Shown piece by piece: positions 25,087-35,130 of a stretch of 64,000 nucleotides of DNA. The notes under the pieces are model-generated. The model worked only from the letters and a program-made list of their open reading frames with translations. It was not told the DNA's origin and did not search any database. Every line of letters starts with the position of its first letter. Positions within the stretch are counted from its first letter, which is position 1. Both the position numbers and the translations under genes were made by a program. The stretch comes from Polyodon spathula (lineage: Eukaryota; Chordata; Actinopteri; Acipenseriformes; Polyodontidae). The DNA lies in assembly GCF_017654505.1 (NCBI RefSeq), contig NC_054572.1, forward strand, positions 3,346,914-3,410,913. Direction: 5' to 3'.

Positions 25087-25401
25087 AATTGTGTGTGTGT
25101 GTGTCTCTGTGTTTGTGCGTGTGTTTGTTTGGGTGTCTGTGCTGTGTGTGTGTGTCTGTGCTGTGTTTGTGTGTCTGTGTGTGTGTGTGCCTGTGTGCGT
25201 GTGTGTGTGTCTGTGCTGTGTCTGTACTGTGTGTGTCTGTACTGTGTGTGTCTGTTCTGTGTGTGTGTTTGTGTGTCTGTGCTGTGTGTGTGTGTGTCTG
25301 TGTGTGTGTGTCTGTACTGTGTGTGTGTGTCTGTGCTGTGTCTGTACTGTGTGTGTCTGTACTGTGTGTGTCTGTGCTGTGTGTGTGTTTGTGTGTCTGT
25401 G

Positions 25402-25478
<77 letters not shown>

Positions 25479-25645
25479 GTGTGTGTGTGTGTGTGTGTGT
25501 GTCTGTGTGTGTGTGTGTGTGTCTGTGTGTCTGTGCCGTGTGTGTGTCTGTGCTGTGTGTGTGTGTGTGTGTGTGTGTGTCTGTGTGTGTGTGTGTGTGT
25601 CTGTGTGTCTGTGCTGTGTGTGTGTGTCTGTGCTGTGTGTCTGTG

Positions 25646-25688
<43 letters not shown>

Positions 25689-25700
25689 TGTGCTGTGTGG
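25087..25700. repeat. Compound (TG)n array with higher-order repeats
   Basis: About 610 bp of TG units punctuated by ctg-tgctg and actg variants. The variant pattern is itself duplicated: about 90 bp starting at 25201 recurs at 25321, a 120-bp period, with one visible difference. Several long Val-Cys or Thr-His frames over the array are artefacts. Confidence 0.97.
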
Positions 25701-25730
25701 GTCCAGCAAAAGGAAAATTGAGAACCCCTG
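25701..25730. mobile_element. hAT-like terminal fragment
   Basis: The complement reads CAGGGGTTCTCAATTTTCC, the typical start of hAT-superfamily ends. It directly abuts the TG array, so the rest of the element may have been replaced or separated by repeat expansion. Confidence 0.4.
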
Positions 25731-26275
25731 CTCTATTGCATTACTTTTTGTTTCTCAGAATAAAATGTTTCCATCTATTTTCTTATTATTTAAAGCATTC
25801 TGAAAACAATCTTTTTTTTTTGTATTTATTTTTTTTATTTCACCCCGCTGTCCTTGTCATGAGGCAACGCTGCGCAGTTAGGCAGTATAATCAAAGCACA
25901 CACAACTAGTTTTAGTGCCTTATTTCATAGCAAAAATCTAACTAGAACATTTATAATAACTATACCTTTACATAAATCACTGGCTTTTGTTTGTGAAGTT
26001 CTAATGTAATTGTTCCTGTAAAGCAAAGACATTTAGTTAAACGGTAACTCAGTAAATTAGTGTGATCCATCCATATATTTCTTATTTTAATTGGAAAGAA
26101 ATTGCTTTCTGGTGTGAAGCAGAGATACAGAACAAACTTTAACTTAACACTTAACTTTTGGAGTGCCTTTGCAACCTCATTTCTTGTATCGTCTCTTGTT
26201 TTATTTTATTATTTATTGAAAATATAATCTATATAAAGTTTCAGATTTGTTTAAAATGAACTCTCTTTACATGAT
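25731..26275. other. No gene seen
   Basis: AT-rich unique-looking sequence between the TG array and the solo LTR. Confidence 0.5.
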
Positions 26276-26992
26276 TGTGGTAAAGTGGTTTGCAGTGCGC
26301 AGGTGTAGAGGTGATGCAATGCTTAAACTAGTCACAGACAATAAAGTTCACAGTCCAAATAATCCTTTATTCGTTTATAATCCGGGTCGTTTGGTGACCT
26401 TAAATAATAGTCCCTGGCAATACACAGCAATGTGTAGTGCACAGTGAAACAATGGGGTTCAGTCCTAAAATAATAAACACACACACAGAACACAGACGCA
26501 ATCACAAGTCCAGAGTGAGTGCTGCAGTGGTGAAATACAATTTATTAGTGAACAGTAAGCAGTGCAGAGCTGTCAGGGTTGGTGCTGGCCTTAACGACTG
26601 CTCCTGGTATGTGTTATCTGTTTAACAAGAACAAACATTTACAATTAGTACTACAAAACAAATATTAAACACTCATGGTTGTACCACAGTCCTTCAGTGG
26701 TTTCTGTCTCAACCATACCAAAGGAACAGTTCATTCGGCCACATCCCCTTTTGTACCTCCAGCCACGCCCCCTTGGTTAGCGAGTTCAATCGCTTTTCCT
26801 CCAATCCGTGATTGCCACATCGCCTCCCGTCTGGGGCGATGACTTGGCGTGCTGCTGCTCTTCCCCCTTTCTAGATGGCCGACTTCCACCTTTCCCTGGA
26901 ATGAATTGCCAGACCACCCAGTTCCCTTTACACATCGCCCTCACAGGTCAGGAGGGAGATTAATAATGAAGATTCATTCTTTCTCTGTCACA
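26276..26992 (-). mobile_element. Solo LTR with perfect 5-bp target duplication
   Basis: On the minus strand it runs from TGTGACAGAG (26992) to ...CCACA (26276), 717 bp. The flanking bases are ATGAT on both sides (26271-26275 and 26993-26997), an exact 5-bp target-site duplication. A TATA-like TACAAAAGG lies near 26743-26751. AATAAA lies at 26541-26546, with a second near 26366. Its 5' part shares the order of short motifs (tctccctcc-gacctgtgagggcg, ccaggg, aagtc-gcca, ctagaaagggg) with the LTR at 58623-59269. There is no internal coding region, so it is a solo LTR left by recombination. Confidence 0.88.
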
Positions 26993-26997
26993 ATGAT

Positions 26998-28358
26998 GTA
27001 GCATGAATTTTTTTTATATATTTCGTAAAATTCAATTAATTCTTTTACTCTACCAAACCATCTGCATGTCTGTCCCCAAGAAATATGGGATATCAAAGAT
27101 AAAGCAAATGTTTCAGGAGTTGTTCTTGTCCTTATTTTGATACAGTTAGCCATCTTCATTGGTAGGATATTCCCAGAATGGACTTCAGAACCTAATACAA
27201 AAATCAATAGTATACTTTTCACAACAACATAAATATGGAACATACAGTAAGAATGACATGTAGATTACAGAAGAATGAGTAGTTACAGGGAAAGGGCTGT
27301 TCTGTATTGAATGAAGGGGGCAGTACGGACATCTTCAATTACGTGTGCAATCTGACTCAGCAGTTGCAGTTGCTTGCCATTTTACATTGTGTCACACCCC
27401 CTTTAATAGCCTTTTAAAAATACCTAATGGAACATTCTAGCACATTATTGTAACTTTCCCCCCAGTGGCTCCATCGTTCACAGCCAGTATTGTTACCCAG
27501 GCGAGCACAAATTCAATATTCATTGAGCCCCAAGAACAAATATGTTTTAAAGGCAACCAGCGGTAGTCTAATGTAAGCAATTAAAACCCGATGTCACGGG
27601 TAGTTTATCAATGAGGTGTTTCCATTAATAGTCTTCTTTTGTGCTTTGTTTCTAGGCTTTTCAAAGCTTATAATAAGGTACTCTTAACAACACAGTCCTG
27701 TCCATGTCCATATCCTGTCGCCACCTCACAGAAGTGGCTGTGTGTGAAGTGTGAAGTTAGTTTTACTCCTGTTAACACCAGCCCCAATTTGTTTTTCAGT
27801 TATTAAGAGGTGTACTAGATATGTGTCTTGTAGGATTTATTTATTTAGAATGTGCTTTTATAGTGTGTCGCTGATATCAAGATTATTCCAAGACTTTTGT
27901 TCTATAAACGGTTAGCTAGAAATTCTAAATTGCATGTAATGTCTCTGAAACACTAACAAGTAGTTTGTTTGTTGACAGGTAGGTCTAGATGCATGCGATA
28001 GCACTGACAAGACAAACATTTTCTTTTTGAAATGAAGAGCGCATTTTGGATCAAATAGACCAGTGGTACTGCAAGGGGTTTGGAGAATGTGTCTCCAACA
28101 ATGATTTCTATCTCTTGCATTAAATGTGACAATATAACATGTGAAATAAAACCATTTTACTTGGACAATGTGGTGATTTAACAAACTGTCATATTCATGC
28201 CTGCATTACTACCATGGCAAAAAGTGTTGCAAAAACTGATGTCTGTCAAGTTGTCGCAAGCCCAATGCTACATAATGTGGGTGGACAAGCGCACGCACCT
28301 GTCCCTTTAAGCGGGGTCAGTAGCCCGGCCAGGTGAACACTTTGAATAGTACAAACTT
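26998..28358. other. No gene seen
   Basis: Unique-looking sequence. Frames of 89-90 codons at 26974-27243 and 27912-28184 have no recognisable motif. Confidence 0.5.
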
Positions 28359-28410
28359 ACCGGTACATTCGCTGCTCTCTGGTCCCCAGAGAGTATGAAC
28401 GTACCGGTAC
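28359..28410. repeat. Nested palindrome: hairpin flanked by accggtac/gtaccggtac
   Basis: Arms ctctctgg (28375-28382) and ccagagag (28386-28393) pair around a three-base loop. They are flanked by accggtac (28359-28366) and gtaccggtac (28401-28410). Each flank contains a self-complementary core, and the two flanks can also pair with each other. Confidence 0.85.
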
Positions 28411-29635
28411 GTTCTGCAAATTTAAACTTGACTTACTGAGCCTACATCTCACAATATTGTAACTCAAGGTTTCTGTAATATCTTATATTGGGCCCTTGCA
28501 CCCTCTGCCAGATATTGACTGAATTACATATAATTATCAGTCACAAAAAAGTCAACAGTGTTTGTAAACCAGCAAAAATCGCCTAGTGAGAAAGAAGTAT
28601 TAGTAATAATACTGAATTCAGATTTCAATTTAAATTCAAATACATACAATTCTTCCACTGAATCAGATGTCTGCGAGTGTGTCAGTGAAGACATAAGCGA
28701 AGAATATTTACCATCAACATCAAGTGACAGCGAAGAGGCGGCTCCAAACTCTGTGCGTTGCTCCATGCTTCATGGTGAATCATACGCTGAAGCATTAGAC
28801 TCACTCCCTCCACCCTCACAACCTGTATATGATTTATTCATCTCTCTCTCTCTCCTTCTCTCTAGTTTATTTATTTTTTGCTAGGATGTGTTGTTGTGGT
28901 TGTTCCACCCTGTTCATTATTTGTTGCCTACATGTTATTTTTTAGTCAAAACCTTTCCTTATGACTAAATAAAAAACATATTTATTGGTTTTATTTATTT
29001 ACGGTAAAAATGATTTGTCTGTATTTCGTCAGCATTCATTACAAACATACATATAACTTTCAGCTGGTTTGTACGCTGTACTCATAATAATCAAATGCAT
29101 GCAGTAGACAGGAAAATGTAGTTATTTCATTTGCCTTTCTCTGTGTGTGTCTGTGCATTGTGTTTGTAAGTGTGGATTTATTGGAGACCCTAATTTCTAT
29201 TTTGTGATACCGTTTGTCCTTCAGTTTGTACCAACATACTCACCTGCACCTTTACTTATCTGCTCTCTACAGTTATCTATTTTTTTCTTATCATTATTAG
29301 AATTACTCTTTTCTACATTTTTTTGTCTCCTTTCTTTTCCTGTTCTATACCCATTTGTATGTTGTTTTGTTCATTTTTTCATTTGTTGTTATTATTGTTC
29401 ACAACAATAAACCGTTTTTTCATGACACCTGTGTCATCCCTGCGTTTGCTCTCTGTCACTCTTACTGGCTTGTTTTAGTATTAAATAGGGCCAGTAATAT
29501 CTCCTTAGGGAGGACAGTGCAACTGCCTTTCAGATGTGCAAAGTGACCATTACAAAGTCCTGCATACCATTCTGTGTCGGAGGGTTAACAAAAGTCATCT
29601 TGCTGAGGCTTTGTCTTAAAGGATAGAAAATGTTG
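28411..29635. other. No firm gene; acidic 108-codon frame at 28558-28884
   Basis: The plus frame at 28558-28884 has an acidic serine-rich middle (SEDISEEYLPSTSSDSEEAAP), a composition seen at N-termini of piggyBac-type transposases. It then runs into a hydrophobic low-complexity tail and a stop. No downstream DDE domain was found. It may be a dead transposon fragment or chance. Confidence 0.3.
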
Positions 29636-29680
29636 TTAACCCTTTGCGGTCCTATGTCCGTAATGCTTGGTCGTTACAAT
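29636..29680 (+). mobile_element. piggyBac-like left end (single)
   Basis: TTAA at 29636-29639 is followed by CCCTTTGCGGTCCTATGTCC, the form of a piggyBac-family terminus. It is similar to the CCC...GTCC ends of the MITE at 6284-6644. The matching right end was not found in the following kilobase. Confidence 0.4.
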
Positions 29681-30589
29681 ATCACTGCTTGAGGTTGCCA
29701 CAAAGAATGGCTTGATCATATTTATTGCAGAATATATCTTTTCATGTAAATGTTTCTTTGTGGGTTGTGAGCCAAACAAACACAGTAGAGTGCATTCTCA
29801 CTTCTCTCATCAGTGTACTGAAATTTTGCATATTAGCATCTCATGAAATAGTATGTTCTGGCCTTAGTAAAATGAATGACACAACAGCAGACTTCCAAAA
29901 GAACCTTTGTAAAAGTTGTACGGAAAAACAGACTGACACATTGTTTTTTGATCAAAAACAATTTACATGAAGGTAAATTACATGAAGGTATACCCCAATA
30001 AAATCATAGAAACATTGTTAGACTCCGACTTCAACTGCAAGTCTCCATCTGACTCAACATATATGTTTGCATTAGCACAAAGATATCAGTTAGTTTACTT
30101 CAAGGAAATGAATAGGAAACACACATATATATTTATACACAAATATCATGGGTGATTCCCCTCCCATTTTCCTGTTCAATATCCGATTGTTATGGTGAAC
30201 ACCCAATTAAATCTAATCTTCAACAAACCTCCTGTTAATGGGGGGTGGGGGTGGGGGTATTCTGCCAAAACTTCTAGAACATTCTATGGCACATAGCCAA
30301 GTTGTCAAACATGAGCTTAAAAGTAAAAATATACTTATTTGCGACTGTAAGTCAGCGTATTCTGTGTGAAACTACATGTAGCTGATCTTGTTGAGGGTTT
30401 GAAAGTGAGAGAACTCAAAACCTGCTCAGTACTGCAGCAGAGCAACTTAATGTAAAAACATGTTAAACACAGTTTAAACATAATGCAAACCTGTTTTTAT
30501 TTTTTTATAAATTTAGTAGTTGCCAATTGATTTTACCCCATTATTATCCAAATTTGAAATGTCCAACTGTGTTTTAGGCTCAGCTCACC
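29681..30589. other. No gene seen
   Basis: Unique-looking AT-rich sequence with frames of at most 81 codons and no motif. A G-rich run (about 30240-30257) could form a quadruplex-like structure. Confidence 0.5.
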
Positions 30590-30954
30590 GCTACGACCCC
30601 TGTGCTTTCCTTTGAAGTGTGTGCCATCAGCTGACTACTGCTTTTCACTCTGCAGACCCGCCATGTAGCCAACCCAGAGCTACAGTGTCGGAGGACAATG
30701 CAGCTTACAGGCAAGCCCACAGGCGACCAGCCACTCTACAGAGCTCGCTGGTGCGAGGTGAGCTGAGGACACCCTGGTCGACCTAATCCCTCCCCCCTGG
30801 GCTGTGCTCAGCCAATTGTGCGCCACCCCCTGGGCGCTCCCGTCCATGTTCTGCAGTGGAATAGCCTGGACTTGAACTGGTGACCTCCAGGCTATAGGGT
30901 GCATCCTGCACTCCACGCAGGCAACCTTTACCAGATGTGCCACTTGGAAACCCC
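30590..30954 (-). mobile_element. tRNA-derived SINE
   Basis: On the minus strand a tRNA-like head carries an A box TGGCACATCTGG (complement of 30931-30942). About 55 bases later comes a B box GTTCAAGTCC (complement of 30868-30877), spacing only slightly longer than in a tRNA. A GC-rich tRNA-unrelated body of some 270 bp follows (30590-30860). The two boxes form an internal polymerase III promoter. The 98-codon frame over it is a by-product. No clear poly-A or simple-repeat tail is seen at the 3' end, so that boundary is approximate. Confidence 0.8.
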
Positions 30955-31570
30955 TAAACTTATAATCAATAGTCAATTACATAATTAGTATCTTGCTCAG
31001 AAAGCCAGTTCTACAACGAAGGTGTAAAATAACTTTTTTTTTAGATTGCTCACTGTTTTGAAATCCCAACTGAAAACATTTTTGCAAGTATGCATCTGGG
31101 CTAATTTACATTTCAATAACACAGTGTTACTTTATGTAAATTGCCTATATTTAAAATGTATTGTGAATGGTAAATAAGCCATCCATTTGGTGTGACATGA
31201 CCTGTAGATCAGAGAGCAGCTCTCTACACCAGCTAGATTAGGTTCTCCGTGGGTTCAATTCAGTAAAAGATTTAGCCTTGCCAGTGTTTGGAAATCTAAT
31301 GGATTTTGACCGAAGCATGGGGGTGAACAACTCTTCTCGTTCTCAGTACAGTTCCATGAAGGGCAGAAGTGGATATTATTGAAGGTAGTGGCAACACATT
31401 TTCCAATTAGTGGATACATTGACATATGTTAAGTGCTCACATACTGTTAATTTATTATTCATGCAAGATTAGCACAACAGTAATACTACCTATGCTCTCA
31501 TAACACCTATTACATTATTGCTGTATCTCCTACCCTGTTTGAACAAATCAATGTATTACCAAGTGTCCTG
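30955..31570. other. No gene seen
   Basis: Unique-looking sequence between the SINE and the Tc1-type MITE. Confidence 0.5.
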
Positions 31571-31925
31571 TATCTACAAGCCATGGGCAAAAAGTGTTGC
31601 TTCACCCAGAATATAGAGACTGAGACATAATACAAAAAAACACTATATGAACACAGTGAAGATATTTTATTTAACATCATGTGATAAATAAACTACAAAA
31701 TGATATCACAGAAGTATACTGGAAGCCATAACAGTAGTACAGTATTTCATGTTAGATTTAGAAATGTCACATTTTTCAATTTTTGTCAGTTTTATGTTAA
31801 GTATATGGAAAACTACAAAGAGTACGGAATTCAATATGTTAACTTAATATTATTCAGCAGGTTTCATCCGACTTTAGTCGATTTAATTCTACCGGGTGAT
31901 GCAAAACTTTTGGCCATAACTGTAT
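31571..31925. mobile_element. Complete Tc1/mariner-type MITE
   Basis: About 355 bp bounded by imperfect inverted repeats: left ccatgggcaaaaagtg then ttgcttcaccc, right (complement) atggccaaaagttttgcatcaccc. TA dinucleotides flank both ends, as expected for Tc1/mariner insertion. The interior is AT-rich, and its 75-codon frame is not transposase-like. A 3'-half copy is at 5360-5571 and a left-end copy at 35065-35130. Confidence 0.85.
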
Positions 31926-34900
31926 AATCTATGGTCTTGTATGTTCAGTCTGTGTTCTATATCCTGTATGTATTTTACTTTGTCTGTTTTTTCCTTAATC
32001 AAGGTATTTTTACAACAAAGGAGTCATTTAATTTGTGCATTCAGATGAAGGTGTGAAGGTGCACTCCAATATAATAAAAGAGGCTCTAGTACAGGACCAC
32101 TCCCCAAAAACATTGCATACAGGCAGGTTCCAAACAAAACACCCAAAAAAACATTAGACATGCTAATGAAGTGGTACCCACTATATATACCTGTACTGTA
32201 ACAGTGACTTTTACAGCAGCTCCCTATCCCATGCATTCCTGAAGTGTCCAGTATTTTATATTCATAATGTAAGCATTGCAACCATCTTTGCATCCAGATC
32301 ATATAAGACAGTGTTCTCATTGTTAAATGGCCTGTTTGCAAATCTGATGTGACACACACAATACATTACTTCAGCAAATCAAACACACACACACACCCAC
32401 AAATATCTATCCAGGCCTAATTAGGCAATGAAACAATACAAAGTAGCTGTATTAACAACAGACGTCCTTGTTACTCACACAGATGACATGGGGGCAGATT
32501 AAAAAAAAGCCTGCAGGCGAGATTAAAGGAAAATACAAAAGTACAGAAAGAACTGAAGTGCTACAGCTATTAAAAACATTACTCAGAAAAAGCAGAAAGA
32601 GTGAATAGCAGTGCTTTAGATGCAAATGTTTTATCTGCACAGTAACTAGGGGAGCATGCTCTTTCTTCTAACAAAGAAATCGTTCTTCTCAGCGAAGCTG
32701 CAGCTGCACAGCGCATTATTCTTCATGTTATGCAATTTTTTTTGTTAACAATGGCTTGAAGAACATGAAGAAATAAACCTACATTGATTATAAGTTGCAG
32801 AAAACTAGAGGTGTTCACAAAGTTAAAGCCAACCATGCCCATACCCATTTCGACCTTGTGAGAAGGGAGTGGGTGATTCACTGAACACACGGGAGTCAGA
32901 TAGTGTCTTTGAAAGAGCGTACAGGAGCACAAGCTTTATTTTGTCTTTGGCGACACTGAGGGCTGCTACCAACAATAGCATTCCCCTCAGTGGTCTATGC
33001 ACTGTGTTAAACTCCAGCAGCCCGAGCAGAACTCACGCTCGCTTGTATCCTCGAATGGCAAGAACGAAGGAATACGACGTCAACGAAGTAATACCTCACC
33101 ATTTCACGAGGGGTTCTGGCGCCCAAGACCCGCTTGTGAGTGGAGAGACCTCACAGTCACAATACTATGATTCCGCCGTCCCACAGAGCTCCCCCCCCCC
33201 CCCCCCCCAAGCAGGATCATGCATGCACCCAATAGCCAGCACAGATCTTCTATACGGGGTTGAATTTTTCCCAGGCTTTATGTTCAGTGAATTCAATCAC
33301 ACACCACTTGTCTTGCGTCAACTCCCAAGATCATGTTACTCTAGTGCATATGGAAATGGGTGAAGCCACGATTGCAGGTTTTTCCCTAGAGTCAAGGCAC
33401 ATAAATGCACAATGCGTGACATAACGTTATACGGGTCAGGGAGGTACCACAATGCCATTAGAGTGTATTCAAAGCTTCCAGTTACAGTGCATACTAGGTA
33501 TAAGGCTTCTCTAGCTCCCAGGAAGTCTTTCACAATATTATGAGGTTGATTGAGTGTCAAGCAGCATCTGCATGCTTTTATTGAAAACAGCAAGAGGTCT
33601 ATTTCATTCCCATTGCCGTGAAAGTAGAATTTTCCAAATGCTTTTAGGCAGTGAAAGAGAGTTCATCCCCTTTAGCTATTTGTAATGTGAAGAGATGCGA
33701 TGACCATGCTGTGAAAGCAATGTTCCACTCTGCAAACAGCATGGTAAATACTTTGCAAGACTGTCTTTCTCTAGCTTTTTTCCCCTTTGGCAGCCCAAGT
33801 GGTTTTGATGAACCTGCCAGGTATCTGTGATTCACAGGAAGCCTTCCTCATTATTCTCGAAAGGTCATCTGCTGTCACAAAATCCATTTTTAGCTTTTAC
33901 GTGATTCGAGAAATTTTAGAAATTACACCTGAGGTATTCTTATCACAATCCCTTTCTTTTGGCAAAGAGACAGAGAGCCTGTTACAGCCAATGTGGAAAT
34001 TGATGTGAAGTGCAGGTTCTCGTTGTCTGCTTGTTGTGGTTGAGCTCCTACCAAAACACAGTGAAGACAGCAGTAACAAAAGAGGGACAGAGATTCGGGT
34101 TATCTCCGCAAGTTTTTAATCACATTATATTTCTTGAGAGACTTTGTTTGGTACAAATATACTTCAATATAGGCTATCAACTAAAAAAAGAACTCCCTTT
34201 AGTAGAGATACTGTTTTTGAAGGTATGGGTGAAGAAAATGTATTGCTAACATTTCCCCTATTGTAGATGAGGGACTGGTTCCCAGTGGGTTCCCAGTATG
34301 AAAATGTGAACCAAACACTTTCAGAGTTGTCATGGTCTGCTTGTAGGACCTGCACACAATATTGTTAGTTTATACTGAGGAGTAATATTATAGGGTTATG
34401 GGACAGTGAAAGCCTGTTTATGTGGGAAATCAAGGCACGAGTACAAGTTAATGACCCTAGGCTGAAAGCTGTGTTCTGTTGAGATGAATGTCAATATAAC
34501 CCATACATAGATGCTCATATCCAATATCAAATAGACTGAGGTTTTAAGTTAACTCAGTTCCCTATTGATAAAGTTATCTTCTAAATAGTGGAAGCATAGC
34601 AGGAAGCACATAGCTTATACTCCAGTCAGTTTCCTGAGAAAGTGTGCCCCGCTGAAAGTTTGATCATCCCTTTCCCTAATTGATATTTGAGGTCCCTGTC
34701 TGTGGTGGATTTGTAGAGCGCTTGCTGCTCTCTGATTGTGTTTACAAGAATGCTGACATGAAGTGAACCTTTGGGGGTTCTCTTTATCCTTCTATTTATC
34801 ATTCAAACATCTGGCACCTAAAACACTCACTTCAAGCAACTGGCGCTGCATCGCTTTCCTCCACAGAGCGAACGAGAGGCTAATTTACACCTGCATTTAC

Positions 34901-35064
34901 ACCAGCCTATTTTGTAAACTGAAATAACTACAACTTGTGTATTTGATTGCATTGAAGGAGCATTTTCAGTAACAATATACATTAAGTGTCTCTAATTACT
35001 ATGTATTTACTTACTAAATACATGTGTACTGACAATTACACTGTTATTATTCATAGTTACAATG
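31926..35064. other. No gene seen; possible retroviral-type LTR sequence near 32.9-33.6 kb
   Basis: The 164-codon plus frame at 32869-33363 spans a poly-C run (33191-33208) and has no recognisable domain. On the minus strand of the same stretch, AATAAAGC near 32934-32941 is followed by sequence that could be a U5 region, but no LTR ends were found. The rest is unique-looking. Confidence 0.4.
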
Positions 35065-35130
35065 TACAGCTACTGCCAAAAGTTTTGCATCACACTGAAT
35101 TTTAGGATTGAGACATAATAGAAAAAACTA
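35065..35130. mobile_element. Tc1-type MITE, left-end fragment
   Basis: Begins cagctactgccaaaagtttt after TA and continues gcatcacactg...gagacataata, matching the left end of the element at 31571-31925. The rest is missing. Confidence 0.7.

Noticed and set aside
22604..25730. A single 3-kb hAT element between the ends at 22604 and 25701
   Set aside because: The two termini differ in sequence beyond the first bases. The interval is filled by an L2 LINE, an LTR-like unit and a TG array, with no hAT transposase.
25046..25909. Frames of 209-287 codons over the TG array
   Set aside because: They are Val-Cys or Thr-His translations of a dinucleotide repeat and appear in several phases on both strands.
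30680..30976. 98-codon minus frame
   Set aside because: It lies inside the tRNA-derived SINE and shows no protein-like motif.
32869..33363. 164-codon plus frame
   Set aside because: It runs through an 18-base poly-C tract, has no recognisable domain, and the surrounding sequence looks more like repeat DNA.
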